Assembly: GCF_000026045.1 (NCBI RefSeq)
Contig: NC_007426.1
Coordinates: 372,001-436,000 of the forward strand
DNA length: 64,000 bases
Source of the DNA: Natronomonas pharaonis DSM 2160
Lineage (GTDB): Archaea; Halobacteriota; Halobacteria; Halobacteriales; Haloarculaceae
Reading direction: 5' to 3'
Part shown: positions 46,054 to 54,795 of the stretch, piece after piece
Layout: each line of letters starts with the position of its first letter
Position numbering within the stretch: position 1 is the stretch's first letter
The notes under the pieces: model-generated
What the model was told of the DNA's origin: nothing
Database searches by the model: none
Seen by the model: the letters and a program-made list of their open reading frames with translations, nothing else
Made by a program: the position numbers and the translations under genes

Positions 46054-46604
46054 GCGTCATCATCTCCGTTGGAGTCGGATGTTCCGCCCTTCCCGCCCGT
46101 TTCGTAGCCGGCAGCGAGCCAGATTACCAGCCCGGTAATCACGCCGCTGACAAGCGCCGCGATGGCAACCTCAACGAGCTTGACCATGTTCTCGACGGAG
46201 AGTGGGAAGACGAACAGCTCCAGTACAGTACCACCCAGCCCGACCGCGGCCATGGCAATGCCGCCGAACAGGAACGAGCCGAGCACGAACAGCCCGGTTA
46301 GCCCGCGTGGGTCGAGCCATCGGCGAGTCGGGTCGAAGCCGAAGCCCAACCCGATGAGGACAATCGCCGACGCCATCACGACGCCGCCTTGGAACGCGCC
46401 GCCGGGGAGGCTGGTGCCGAACAGCGTCAGGTAGACACCGAAGGCGACGACAAACGGCGTCAGGATGCGCGAGACCGTCTTGACGACCGGGCTCTGGGCG
46501 TCGGTGGTGTTCGGTGTCCCGCCGTCGGGTATCGCTTCGGAGCCGGCATCGTCTCCGAGCGACCGTTCGATTTCCGTCGTCGGTGCCTCGCTATCGCCGT
46601 TCAT
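46050..46604 (-). CDS. mnhB: Na+/H+ antiporter subunit B
   Basis: A 184-residue protein with an acidic 38-residue N-terminus and four helices. LTPFVVAFGVYLTLFGTSLPGGAFQGGV is the MnhB domain signature. It overlaps the neighbours by 4 bp at both ends, so translation is coupled along the operon. Confidence 0.93.
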   Translation of the reverse strand: MNGDSEAPTTEIERSLGDDAGSEAIPDGGTPNTTDAQSPVVKTVSRILTPFVVAFGVYLTLFGTSLPGGAFQGGVVMASAIVLIGLGFGFDPTRRWLDPRGLTGLFVLGSFLFGGIAMAAVGLGGTVLELFVFPLSVENMVKLVEVAIAALVSGVITGLVIWLAAGYETGGKGGTSDSNGDDDA

Positions 46605-47188
46605 AGGATGTCCTCCCGTTCGAGTACGACGAGAATGCTCACTGCGGCGGCGAACGCGACGATGAGTTCGCCAAGCGTGTCGAGGCCACGGTAGACCACA
46701 AGCACCGCGACGACAGCGTTGGGGAAGCCGGTCTCTTCGAGCGTCTCTTGGATGTAGTGGCCGTACGGTGTGAGCGACCCGTCGGCGTACGTCTCTGTCA
46801 CCGCCGGCGCGCCCTCCGCGCCAACGGGGTCCAAAGAGAGGATGACGTAGCCGAGCGGAATCGCGAGGCCGCCGACCATCAGCACCGCCGGGATGTTCAC
46901 TGGCCGGAACCGTCCGTCGGAGTCGCCCGTCTCTGCTTCGTCCTCGCCGGTCATCCCGGTTGTCTTCATTACGGTAATCAGGAACAGGACCGACGTGACG
47001 CCAGCGCCGACCGCCGCCTCGATGAGCGCGACGTCAGGCGCGGCAAGTAGCACCCAAATCACTGCGATGCCGAGTGTAAACGCGGCATACGTCACGATGC
47101 CGCCCACGATGTCCCGTGCGAACGCGACGAAGACGGCCGCCGCGACGACGAACAGGATGAGCGCGAACTCGAGGCCGAGCCACATCAT
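46601..47188 (-). CDS. Antiporter subunit with DUF4040 and MbhE domains (MnhA C-terminal equivalent)
   Basis: A 195-residue membrane protein. ALILFVVAAAVFVAFARDIVGG and LLAAPDVALIEAAVGAGVTSVLFLITV form the DUF4040 domain; the C-terminal LTPYGHYIQETLEETGFPNAVVAVLVVYRGLDTLGE matches the MbhE part. In bacterial Mrp systems both belong to the long MrpA subunit; here they form a separate protein, as in many archaea. Its ATG overlaps the mnhG stop by 4 bp. Confidence 0.9.
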   Translation of the reverse strand: MMWLGLEFALILFVVAAAVFVAFARDIVGGIVTYAAFTLGIAVIWVLLAAPDVALIEAAVGAGVTSVLFLITVMKTTGMTGEDEAETGDSDGRFRPVNIPAVLMVGGLAIPLGYVILSLDPVGAEGAPAVTETYADGSLTPYGHYIQETLEETGFPNAVVAVLVVYRGLDTLGELIVAFAAAVSILVVLEREDIL

Positions 47189-47541
47189 TGTGAGTCACCT
47201 CCGTCGGCAGCGGATGCGGTATCGGTACCCGTGTCGTTGTCATCCACCGTCCAGACATCGACGTCTTGGCTGTATGCGGCACGGGTAATCGCGTGTGCCG
47301 CTGTCGGATTCGTGACGTAAATGAACACGAGCAGCAGACCGGCCCGAACCAGCTCCCCTGCAGTGCCGAAATACAGCCCCACAGCGGCGATGGCAAAGCC
47401 GGCCCCGAGCGTATCGGCTTTCGTCGCCGCATGCGAGCGCGTGTAAACATCCGGCAGCCGAAGCACGCCAACGGCGGCAACGAGCGTGAAGAACACGCCC
47501 AAGACGACCAGCAGGACGATGAGTGCAGTAACGAGCGTCAT
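47185..47541 (-). CDS. mnhG: Na+/H+ antiporter subunit G
   Basis: A 118-residue protein with three helices. GVLRLPDVYTRSHAATKADTLGAG is the MnhG signature. The C-terminus adds an acidic tail (DDNDTGTDTASAADGGD). I chose the ATG at 47541, which overlaps the mnhF stop by 4 bp; a GTG at 47547 is less likely. Confidence 0.93.
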   Translation of the reverse strand: MTLVTALIVLLVVLGVFFTLVAAVGVLRLPDVYTRSHAATKADTLGAGFAIAAVGLYFGTAGELVRAGLLLVFIYVTNPTAAHAITRAAYSQDVDVWTVDDNDTGTDTASAADGGDSQ

Positions 47542-47822
47542 CGCCACTTTACCTCCCCATCACGGTATGCGAACCGGCCGACAGCCAGACTCAACACGAA
47601 GTTGAGAACGGCGTAGACGATGGCGATATCGAGATACTCCGGGCGGTCGAGTCCGGCGGCGACAAACGCGATGACGATGACCGTGCTGGTGCCGATGACG
47701 TTGATGGCGACGACCCGGTCGTGAGTCGTTGGCCCGGCGACAACACGATACAGCACGGCGACTGTCAGAACGACGACGACCGCCGCGCCGAGCACCATCG
47801 CCGCGGAGGCGTACTCAGTCAT
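47538..47822 (-). CDS. mnhF: Na+/H+ antiporter subunit F
   Basis: A 94-residue protein with three helices; VVAGPTTHDRVVAINVIGTSTVIVI is the MnhF signature with its conserved aspartate, and YLDIAIVYAVLNFVLSLAVGRF the last helix. I chose the ATG at 47822, in the same ATGACTGA overlap seen at mnhC/mnhD1; ATG 47828 or GTG 47831 are possible alternatives. Confidence 0.92.
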   Translation of the reverse strand: MTEYASAAMVLGAAVVVVLTVAVLYRVVAGPTTHDRVVAINVIGTSTVIVIAFVAAGLDRPEYLDIAIVYAVLNFVLSLAVGRFAYRDGEVKWR

Positions 47823-48882
47823 CCGCATCACCTCCTTCGTCGGTGCCGCCGTCTGTGATTGCTTCCGCTTTTGTTTCCGACGGCCGAATGAGTGGCTCTA
47901 CATCGCCTCTGGCAGCCGGCCCCGGAAGCTCAAGCCCCTTCCGACCGTAGAAGAAAAACCGCACCGCTCGCTCGTGGAGACCATTGATGAGGTCCTCACG
48001 CGCCGATGGTGCCAGCGAGTGTACCAGCAGCTCGTTGCCGACGCTGTCGACGGTCAGCGTTCCCGGCGTCAGCGTGATGCTGTTGGCGAACGTGGTAAGC
48101 GAGAGCCCGTCGCCGACGGCGGCGTCGACGCGGTCGAGACAGGGGTCTATCGGCAGCGATGGATGCAAGACGACGTAGGCGAACTGGACGTTCGCTTTGG
48201 TAATCTCCCACAGCATATACGGGATGAAAAGCAGCCCGCGCCCGACCGTCGCCAGTGCGGCCCCGAGTTGTGGCGTCCGTTCGAAGGCGACGTTCCGAAG
48301 CAGGACGGCTGCGATGAGCGCCGTCACAGCGCCCGTCCAGAGTGCAAACGTGTAGGTCGGGCCGCCGAGGGCGATATAAAAGCCGAACGCGACAACTGCG
48401 ATGATACTCCCCCGGACTAGCTCGGCGCCCGTCGGTCGCCAACTCCCTGAAGCGGCGGGAACTTCGTAATCAATGCCCGCCTCGGCGAGCGCTGCCCCGA
48501 TATCCTGTAGCGGTTGTGCGGTCGCGTCGACGGAGTAGCTCCGGTCGATGACGACCCGCTCTATCCCGTGTTCCTCGACGTATCTGACGAGCAGCTCGAA
48601 GTGGTCTTCAGGGTCTGCGAAGTATTCGTCGGTGCCGAGTAGCTTCGCTTCTATTGAAACGCTGCCTTCGGCCGCGGCCGCAGCATACCCCTCAACCCGC
48701 GCGAGCAGTTCCTTGTCGCGGTTCAGTCCTTCACCGCCGACGTGGTGGCCCGGCGTGGTCAAAACGAGGTGGACGCTGCCGCCGCTTTCCGCTCCGTTGG
48801 CTACCTCAACCGCATAGTTGATTGTCTGCTTGAGCGTCGTTGAGGGGCTTATTGGGACAAGAACGTCATTTGCGACACTCAT
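47815..48882 (-). CDS. mnhE: Na+/H+ antiporter subunit E fused to a universal-stress-like domain
   Basis: A 355-residue protein. Residues 1-145 are an alpha/beta domain (NDVLVPISPSTTLKQTINYA, VERVVIDRSYS-like strand) of the universal stress protein type. The MnhE domain follows with two or three helices (YTFALWTGAVTALIAAVLL) and VVLHPSLPIDPCLDRVDAA, SITLTPGTLTVDSVG. Bacterial MnhE has only the second part, about 160 residues. The soluble domain may bind a nucleotide or regulate the pump; no ATP-loop GxxGxxxxxxxGS is seen. It is the first gene of the operon. I chose the ATG at 48882 over one at 48897. Confidence 0.9.
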   Translation of the reverse strand: MSVANDVLVPISPSTTLKQTINYAVEVANGAESGGSVHLVLTTPGHHVGGEGLNRDKELLARVEGYAAAAAEGSVSIEAKLLGTDEYFADPEDHFELLVRYVEEHGIERVVIDRSYSVDATAQPLQDIGAALAEAGIDYEVPAASGSWRPTGAELVRGSIIAVVAFGFYIALGGPTYTFALWTGAVTALIAAVLLRNVAFERTPQLGAALATVGRGLLFIPYMLWEITKANVQFAYVVLHPSLPIDPCLDRVDAAVGDGLSLTTFANSITLTPGTLTVDSVGNELLVHSLAPSAREDLINGLHERAVRFFFYGRKGLELPGPAARGDVEPLIRPSETKAEAITDGGTDEGGDADD

Positions 48883-49344
48883 GATGGCGTCCTCCATAGA
48901 TATTGGCTGCCCGTCGTATCCGGAGCCGACGTCGGGGGCCGGCCTGCCGACCGGGTGACCCCGGGACGGCGGTCACTTCGAGTCATGGTCCTCCGTCCGG
49001 TGGCCGGGGCAGACGCCCGGAAGCGTTGTTTGTCGTCCGTCGGTCGGCCGCCGAACTGCCCCACCGTCTCCGTAACAGGCGGTTTGGGGATAACCCATCT
49101 CCCGCTTTGGCTGGTTCCCCGACCGCCGGAGCCGTTCTTACAAGCGGTACCGACATACCGGTCGGGACGAACGCCGCACTGCCCGCATCCGTCTCGGGTA
49201 CTGGGTCAGGCACGGGTGGTCACTACGGGGCCGTACATCTACCTGTACCAAAACGGTTTATCTTCTCGACGGCCGTGCTATCCGGCTACGCCGCTCGCGC
49301 CCGGAGTCAGCACCGTTATACGCCTCCATCGCACAGGGTCTTCC
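48883..49344. other. Divergent intergenic region between mnhE and pantoate kinase
   Basis: About 460 bp without a supported gene. It must hold the promoter of the long Mnh operon (CCAATATCT on the minus strand at 48899-48907 is a candidate). An AT-rich CAAAACGGTTTATC near 49250-49263 lies too far from the kinase start to be its promoter and could drive a short non-coding transcript. Confidence 0.45.
49315..49321 (+). promoter_or_regulatory. TATA element of the pantoate kinase gene
   Basis: GTTATAC is centred about 27 bp before the ATG at 49345 and supports that start over the longer open frame. Confidence 0.5.
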
Positions 49345-50163
49345 ATGACAGACGCGGCAACGGCGTTCGTTCCGGGACACATAACGGGCTTTTTTAGCGC
49401 CCACCCGGACGACGACCCGACGAAGGCCGGCTCTCGCGGCGCAGGCGTCGCGCTTGATTCGGGCGTGACTGTCCGGCTTGAACCGGGCGACGGCGTCGAA
49501 CTCAACGGCGAGTCGGCCGACATTGAGGCCGTCGACCGCGTTCTCGGGGCGCTGCGGGCGACCGCTCGCGTCGTCGTCGAAACGGACCTGCCGGTCAGCG
49601 CTGGCTTCGGCGTCTCCGGCGGCGCGGCGCTGGGGACGGCGCTGGCGGCGAATGCGGTTTTCGACCGCGGACTCTCCGAGAACGAACTCGTTACTATCGC
49701 CCACGGAGCGGAGGTACAGGCCGGAACGGGCCTCGGTGATGTGGTCGCACAGGCTCGCGGCGGATTTCCGGTTCGATTGGAGCCGGGCGCGCCGGCTCAT
49801 GGCGCGATGGACGGCATTCCGGCCGTTCGTGACATCGAGTACGTCACGTTCGGCGAGCTTTCGACGGCCGATGTGCTCTCCGACAACACCGACGAACTAA
49901 CCGCCGCGGGCCAGCGCGCGCTTTCGTCGCTCGTCGCCGAGCCGACCGTCGAGACGTTCATGGAGGCCTCCCGGCGCTTCGCCCGCGAAGCCGGCCTCCT
50001 GACGCCGCCGGTCGAAGAAGCAATCGAGTCGGTCGCCGACGCCGACGGCGAGGCCTCGATGGCGATGCTCGGCGAGACGGTTTTTGCGCTCGATGGTGGG
50101 CTCTCGGCGGCCGGCTACGATGCTACGCAGTGTGCCGTCTGCCTGCCGGGCGCACATCTCTGA
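49345..50163 (+). CDS. Pantoate kinase (GHMP kinase)
   Basis: A 272-residue GHMP kinase. FVPGHITGFFSAHPDDDP is the family N-terminus, and PVSAGFGVSGGAALGTALA the phosphate-binding loop, followed by GTGLGDVVAQARGG. Archaea make CoA by phosphorylating pantoate first (pantoate kinase) and then joining beta-alanine by phosphopantothenate synthetase, whose gene lies at 50675. The length is normal. I chose the ATG at 49345. Confidence 0.92.
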   Translation: MTDAATAFVPGHITGFFSAHPDDDPTKAGSRGAGVALDSGVTVRLEPGDGVELNGESADIEAVDRVLGALRATARVVVETDLPVSAGFGVSGGAALGTALAANAVFDRGLSENELVTIAHGAEVQAGTGLGDVVAQARGGFPVRLEPGAPAHGAMDGIPAVRDIEYVTFGELSTADVLSDNTDELTAAGQRALSSLVAEPTVETFMEASRRFAREAGLLTPPVEEAIESVADADGEASMAMLGETVFALDGGLSAAGYDATQCAVCLPGAHL

Positions 50164-50172
50164 GGCGGCCGG

Positions 50173-50526
50173 TCAGAACGTAATGACCTCGTAGCCGTCC
50201 TCGACGAGCGAGCGGATGCTGGGATGGCCGTCGTGTTCGTCCCGGCGGCCGACGCCGGCTTCTGAGACCGCCGCCTCCTGTTCGAACGCGCCGACACAGT
50301 ACTCACAGACCTCTATTTCGTCCTTGACAGACAGATAGAGGTCGTGGTAGGGGTGGTCTTCGGATTCGAGCTCGCCGACCCACTGGGTCGCCGCTCCGTC
50401 GAAAATGAGCTCGATTTCGTCGCCAGCCTCACGGAACTCCCGTGCGGCTTCGAGTCCGTTGACCAACCGACCGGTGTCGCTCATGTGCTCTGTGCCCGCG
50501 AGAATCACGATTGCTGCTTTTGTCAT
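50173..50526 (-). CDS. DsrE-like protein
   Basis: A 117-residue alpha/beta protein: AAIVILAGTEHMSDTGRLVNGL at the start, ELIFDGAATQWV, and CEYCVGAFEQEAAV with two cysteines in the position of the DsrE/TusD active site. Such proteins carry or sense sulfur, but many haloarchaeal members have no assigned partner. It lies between the two CoA synthesis genes on the opposite strand, so a shared operon is excluded. Confidence 0.82.
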   Translation of the reverse strand: MTKAAIVILAGTEHMSDTGRLVNGLEAAREFREAGDEIELIFDGAATQWVGELESEDHPYHDLYLSVKDEIEVCEYCVGAFEQEAAVSEAGVGRRDEHDGHPSIRSLVEDGYEVITF

Positions 50527-50674
50527 CGTGCGGTCTTGGCAACGGCGGCGGTAAACGGCTGGCCGCCAATGTGCGTCGCCGGCAGACCGCCCAAAGCGTT
50601 TTAGTACCACCACCTTGCCGGCTGTCCGACAGGGGAGCGGGACGCTTTTGCCGGCCGGCCGTCGACTGGTCGGT

Positions 50675-51415
50675 ATGACCGGTCCGGACATCCCGGAGTC
50701 GCATCCGCGGTATGAGTCGCTTTTGACCCGACACCGCATCGAGGAGGGCGTCGACCTCGGTATCACGTCCCGCCAGGGGCTCATCGCACAGGGCCGCGGC
50801 GAGGCCTTCGACTACCTGCTCGGCGAGGAAACGATACCCAGCGCCGACGACGCCGCGCGGGCCGCCGCTGCCCACCTGCTTTCGGCCGACCAGCCCGTGC
50901 TCTCGGTCAACGGCAACGTCGCGGCCTTGGCCCCCGGCGAGATGGTCGCGCTTGCGGCGGCGACCGGTGCTGACATCGAGGTCAACCTCTTTAACCGGAC
51001 TGAAGCGCGCATGGAACGCATCGCCGACCATCTCCGCGAACACGGGGCCGAGGAAGTAAAGGGGCTGAATGCGGACGGTCGCATTCCGGGACTGGACCAC
51101 GAGCGTGCCACGGTCGACGCCGACGGCATCGGCAGCGCGGATGTCGTGTTGGTACCGTTGGAGGACGGCGACCGGGCTGCGGCCCTCGCGGAGATGGGCA
51201 AGACGGAGCTAGTTATCGACCTCAATCCGATGTCGCGGTCGGCACAGTCGGCGGCCGTTCCCATTGTCGACAACCTGATTCGTGCGGTGCCAAACATGAC
51301 CGCCCATGCCGAAGCCCTTGCCGGCGAGGACGCGTCGACGCTTGAGAATATTATCGACGACTTCGACGCCGACGCGGCGCTTTCGGCCGCCGAAGAGCGG
51401 ATTCGGGATATCTAG
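50675..51415 (+). CDS. 4-phosphopantoate-beta-alanine ligase (phosphopantothenate synthetase)
   Basis: A 246-residue enzyme of the archaeal COG1701/DUF137 family. HPRYESLLTRHRIEEGVDLGITS, SVNGNVAALAPGEMVALA, EVNLFNRTEARMERIADHL and VIDLNPMSRSAQSAAVPIVDN are typical. It condenses 4-phosphopantoate with beta-alanine using ATP, the step after pantoate kinase. I chose the ATG at 50675. Confidence 0.94.
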   Translation: MTGPDIPESHPRYESLLTRHRIEEGVDLGITSRQGLIAQGRGEAFDYLLGEETIPSADDAARAAAAHLLSADQPVLSVNGNVAALAPGEMVALAAATGADIEVNLFNRTEARMERIADHLREHGAEEVKGLNADGRIPGLDHERATVDADGIGSADVVLVPLEDGDRAAALAEMGKTELVIDLNPMSRSAQSAAVPIVDNLIRAVPNMTAHAEALAGEDASTLENIIDDFDADAALSAAEERIRDI

Positions 51416-51490
51416 GGCTGCTGTGGCTGTCCGTTTCGTCTTGCGCCTGTCTGACGTAGTGTTTTGTACGTAGAGTTAGTACGGCCCGAC

Positions 51491-52531
51491 ATGGCTAGCC
51501 TCACGGAGGTCTACGAGGGCGGGTCGGGGGCCGGCCTCCGACGGCTCTACGCCGGCGTCGTCCTGTTCGGGGTCGGCGTGGTCCTCGTGACAACGGGCAT
51601 CCTCATCGCATCGACCGGACTCGGGGCCTACGTCGGCCTCGGGCTCTACGAGGCCCGTGAGGTCGCGGGGATTCTCGGTGGTGTCGGGCTCCCGGCCGTC
51701 CTGCTCGGAATGTTGGTCGCGCTGCCGCGAGCGGCCCGCGAGCTACAGGTCGGGGTCGGCGCTGGCGCGGTGCTTTGTCTCATCGGTGTCGGAATGTTCC
51801 GTCGCTGGTATCCGGTCGACTGGGTTGGTGCCTCCGGCAACACGACGATGACGCTTGTCGTCGCCGCGACCTACTTCGCCGGCGCTATCGTGATGACGTG
51901 GAGTCTCTTTACCGCGGTGGCGAATTTCAAGGCCCGAAACGACCCCGGTGGCACCGTCAAACTGGAGGTCACGAAGGGCGGCGAAACGAAGGTCGTCGAG
52001 GTCTCCAACGACGACCTGCGCGGCACGCTGGGCGGTATCGGTCTGCTCGGCGGCCAGCCGGAGGGCGATGTCGAAACCCAAACCAACGACGGGTCCCGCG
52101 ACCGCAACCGCAACAAGCAGGCCACCGGCGGTGGAGCCGGTGTCGGCTCCCGCTCGTCCGACACCCGCCGCAGAACCGAGTCCGGCTCGTTGTCGCCTCG
52201 CTCATCCGGCGGTTCCGGCTCGCCGTCGCGCTCGTCATCAAGGGGGTCGTCGTCCCGTTCCCGTCAGTCGCGGTCGGCCCCCGGCCCCGCGGCCGATGCG
52301 AGCGCGACCGACGGCGGTGCGACGGACGAGCCATCGATACAGACGCCGGGCGACGACGCCGAATTCCTCGATGACGGACCGGAGACCCCTTCGAACGACC
52401 GCTACTGCGGCAACTGTACCCACTTCCGGTACGCCCGAACTGACGACGGGCTGGTACCGTACTGTGGCCTCCACAGCGAGGCGATGGACGACATGGACGC
52501 CTGCGACAAGTGGTCGCCGAACACGAAGTAG
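51491..52531 (+). CDS. Membrane protein with C-terminal cysteine cluster (DUF7139-like)
   Basis: A 346-residue protein. The N-terminal half has four transmembrane segments (about residues 20-45, 55-75, 83-100 and 118-145). A Ser/Arg-rich flexible stretch follows (about residues 215-280), then an acidic part. The last 40 residues hold YCGNCTHFRYARTDD and YCGLHSEAMDDMDACDKW, a cysteine/histidine set likely to bind zinc or a metal cofactor. I believe the membrane part matches the haloarchaeal DUF7139 family; function unknown. I chose the ATG at 51491 instead of a TTG at 51464. Confidence 0.75.
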   Translation: MASLTEVYEGGSGAGLRRLYAGVVLFGVGVVLVTTGILIASTGLGAYVGLGLYEAREVAGILGGVGLPAVLLGMLVALPRAARELQVGVGAGAVLCLIGVGMFRRWYPVDWVGASGNTTMTLVVAATYFAGAIVMTWSLFTAVANFKARNDPGGTVKLEVTKGGETKVVEVSNDDLRGTLGGIGLLGGQPEGDVETQTNDGSRDRNRNKQATGGGAGVGSRSSDTRRRTESGSLSPRSSGGSGSPSRSSSRGSSSRSRQSRSAPGPAADASATDGGATDEPSIQTPGDDAEFLDDGPETPSNDRYCGNCTHFRYARTDDGLVPYCGLHSEAMDDMDACDKWSPNTK

Positions 52532-52576
52532 CCGCCAGCCTTATCGAACGACATCCGAATAGTGCGGCCGACCGCA

Positions 52577-53056
52577 TCATCCGACGTTCGCAATCGTTTC
52601 CTGCATCCGCTCCCAGTGGCTCCCCTTCCAGAACACCTGCTCGCAGGCATGGCAGCGCCAGCAGTCTGTCCCGGCGGAGTCGGGCGCGTACTCCGGCGTC
52701 GGCTCGTCAGCGCCGACCGGCTCTAAGTGACCGTTACAGCGGCCACAACGTGTCGGACGCTCATCGACGGTGAGTTCGACACCCATCTCGTGTAGCTCCG
52801 AAAGCTGGGCCTCGACATCGCGCGTTCCCAGCAACAGCCCCCGGTCGACCCGAGCCGCAAGCTCGGTGTCTCGCGTGATGAGCACTCGGCCTTCTGTGGC
52901 AGCGAGTTCGCGGAGCCGGTCGTCGGCCTCGATGTCTCGGTCGCCTGCGTAGACGGTGTCGTAGCCACAGCACCGGAGATAGACGGCGAGTTTGCCGAGC
53001 ATTACGTCCAGCAGCAACCGGTCGGAGGCCGGGCGACATCGTCGGGTGTCGCTCAT
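52577..53056 (-). CDS. Mut7-C RNase domain protein
   Basis: A 159-residue protein. The PIN-like Mut7-C domain starts RLLLDVMLGKLAVYLRCCGYDT, with acidic residues in GDRDIEADDRL and LITRDTELAAR, and ends with a zinc ribbon (RCGRCNGHL...CWRCHACEQVFWKGSHW). It should be a metal-dependent ribonuclease. The start overlaps the end of polX by 4 bp (ATGA), linking it to DNA polymerase X. Confidence 0.9.
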   Translation of the reverse strand: MSDTRRCRPASDRLLLDVMLGKLAVYLRCCGYDTVYAGDRDIEADDRLRELAATEGRVLITRDTELAARVDRGLLLGTRDVEAQLSELHEMGVELTVDERPTRCGRCNGHLEPVGADEPTPEYAPDSAGTDCWRCHACEQVFWKGSHWERMQETIANVG

Positions 53057-54795
53057 TCGAGAAACGCTCGAACCCCGTCGCTGTCCCGGCAGTTGAGTAC
53101 GTCGTCTGGCTCCGCCCAGCCTCGGCGGCCCGTGTGGACGCCGAACCGCATGTAGTCGTATGCGCCCGGGCGATGGGCGTCGGTGTTGATGGCGATGGTC
53201 GCTCCGGCTTCGATTGCGGCTTTGACGTAGCTCGACCGGAGGTCGAGCCGATGCGGGTTGGCGTTGATTTCCAAGGCGGTATCGCTGTCGGCCGCCGCCG
53301 AAGCGACCCGCTCGATGTCGACATCGTGGCCGGGCCGCTGGTTCAGCAGCCGGCCGGTCGGGTGGCCGATGATGTCGACCTCCGGGTGTTCGATGGCCGC
53401 CACGAGCCGGTCGGTCCCGTCGCCATCGAGGCCGCTGTGCGGCGACGCGACAACGCAATCGAGGGCTTCGAGAACGTCCTCGCTGACACTGATTGAGCCG
53501 TCTTCGCCGATGTTGGCTTCGACACCGGCGAACACGTCGATTGAAGCCGAATCGTCGACCGCCCGAACTGTCTCCCGAAGGTCGAACAGCTCCTCGTCGG
53601 TTAGCCCGACGCCGCCGACCATCCCGGGACCGGTTGCGTGGTCGGCGACGGCGATGTACTCGTGGCCGTACTCGGCGGCAGCCTCGGCCATCCCTTCCAC
53701 GCTCGTCTGTCCGTCCGAGGCCGTCGTGTGGAGGTGAAGGTCACCGCGGATGTCGGCTTCCTCCAGAAGGTCCGGAAGCGACTCTTCGGCGGCAGCATCG
53801 ACCTCGCCGCGGTTCTCGCGTATCTCCGGCGGTACCCACGCCATTCCGACGGCTTCGTAGACGCCCGCCTCGCTTTCGCCGGCGACGCGGTCGCCGACTC
53901 GCTGGCCTGCGTCGGGGTCGTCGATATCGCTGATATCGAAGACACCGTACTCGTTTAGCTTCAGGTCGTGGTCGATAGCTCGGTTGCGGACGGCGACGTT
54001 GTGGTCCTTGCTGCCGGTGAAATACTGCAGCGCCGCGCCGAACGAGTCCGGGTCGACGACCCGGAGGTCGACCCGGACGCCGTTCGAGCGGACGCTGGCC
54101 TTGTTCGTGCCGGCCTCGATGACGGCGTCGGCCGCCGGCCAATCGGTAAACGCCTCGATAACCGCCTCCCGGTCGGCACTGCCGACCAGCACATCCACAT
54201 CGCCAACCGTCGGCCGCCAGCGGCGGATTGACCCTGCCGTCTCGACGGCCTCGGCGACCGGCATCGACTCGACGTACTCGACGATGCGGTCCGCGAGCGG
54301 CCGCGCCTCGCCAAGCAGGCTTCTCGCGCGCGACTCGCGGGCGAAGGGAATGTTTTTGAGAATGTTCTGTTCGGTTTTTTCGCCGAACCCGCTGACGGTC
54401 TGTATCTCGCCGGCCTCCGCGGCGGCTTCGAGGTCGTCTAACGTTTCGATTTCCAGCGCGTCGTACAGCGACGCCACCGTCTTCGGCCCGACGCCTTCGA
54501 CGGCGGTCAACGCGTCCATCTCGACAGGAAGCCCCTCGCGGAGGTCTGCCAGTTCCTCGATGTCGCCGGTCTCGATGTACTCGGCCGTCTTGCCTGCGAT
54601 GGCGTCGCCAACGTCGTCGATTTCGGTTAACGCGTCCTCACCTCCCTCCTCGTAGAGTGTTTCGACGGCGACGGTGTGGCCGCGGATGCTCTCTGCGGCC
54701 CGCCGGTAGACGTTCGGCTTGTAGTCGACATCGCGCGCTTCGAGGTGGGCTGCCATCTCCTCAAGCAGCGCGGCAACGTCGGCGTTCCTGCTCAT
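53053..54795 (-). CDS. polX: DNA polymerase X family protein with PHP domain
   Basis: A 580-residue protein. Residues about 1-80 are the 8-kDa-like helix-hairpin-helix domain, 90-160 further hairpins (VEGVGPKTVASLYDAL, VSGFGEKTEQNIL), then the polymerase palm with GDVDVLVGSADRE and RVDLRVVD. The C-terminal part is a PHP domain: DLHLHTTASDGQTS, VADHATGPGM, GVEANIGEDG, ASPHSGL, NPHRLDL and INTDAH. Bacterial/archaeal PolX fill gaps in base excision repair and the PHP domain acts as exonuclease or AP-endonuclease. All expected motifs are present. Genes at both ends overlap by 4 bp. Confidence 0.95.
   Translation of the reverse strand: MSRNADVAALLEEMAAHLEARDVDYKPNVYRRAAESIRGHTVAVETLYEEGGEDALTEIDDVGDAIAGKTAEYIETGDIEELADLREGLPVEMDALTAVEGVGPKTVASLYDALEIETLDDLEAAAEAGEIQTVSGFGEKTEQNILKNIPFARESRARSLLGEARPLADRIVEYVESMPVAEAVETAGSIRRWRPTVGDVDVLVGSADREAVIEAFTDWPAADAVIEAGTNKASVRSNGVRVDLRVVDPDSFGAALQYFTGSKDHNVAVRNRAIDHDLKLNEYGVFDISDIDDPDAGQRVGDRVAGESEAGVYEAVGMAWVPPEIRENRGEVDAAAEESLPDLLEEADIRGDLHLHTTASDGQTSVEGMAEAAAEYGHEYIAVADHATGPGMVGGVGLTDEELFDLRETVRAVDDSASIDVFAGVEANIGEDGSISVSEDVLEALDCVVASPHSGLDGDGTDRLVAAIEHPEVDIIGHPTGRLLNQRPGHDVDIERVASAAADSDTALEINANPHRLDLRSSYVKAAIEAGATIAINTDAHRPGAYDYMRFGVHTGRRGWAEPDDVLNCRDSDGVRAFLE

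Noticed and set aside
48955-49344. 130-codon N-terminal extension of pantoate kinase
   Set aside because: The family starts at MTDAATAFVPGH and a TATA element lies 27 bp before that ATG; the upstream part has no similarity and lies in the promoter region.
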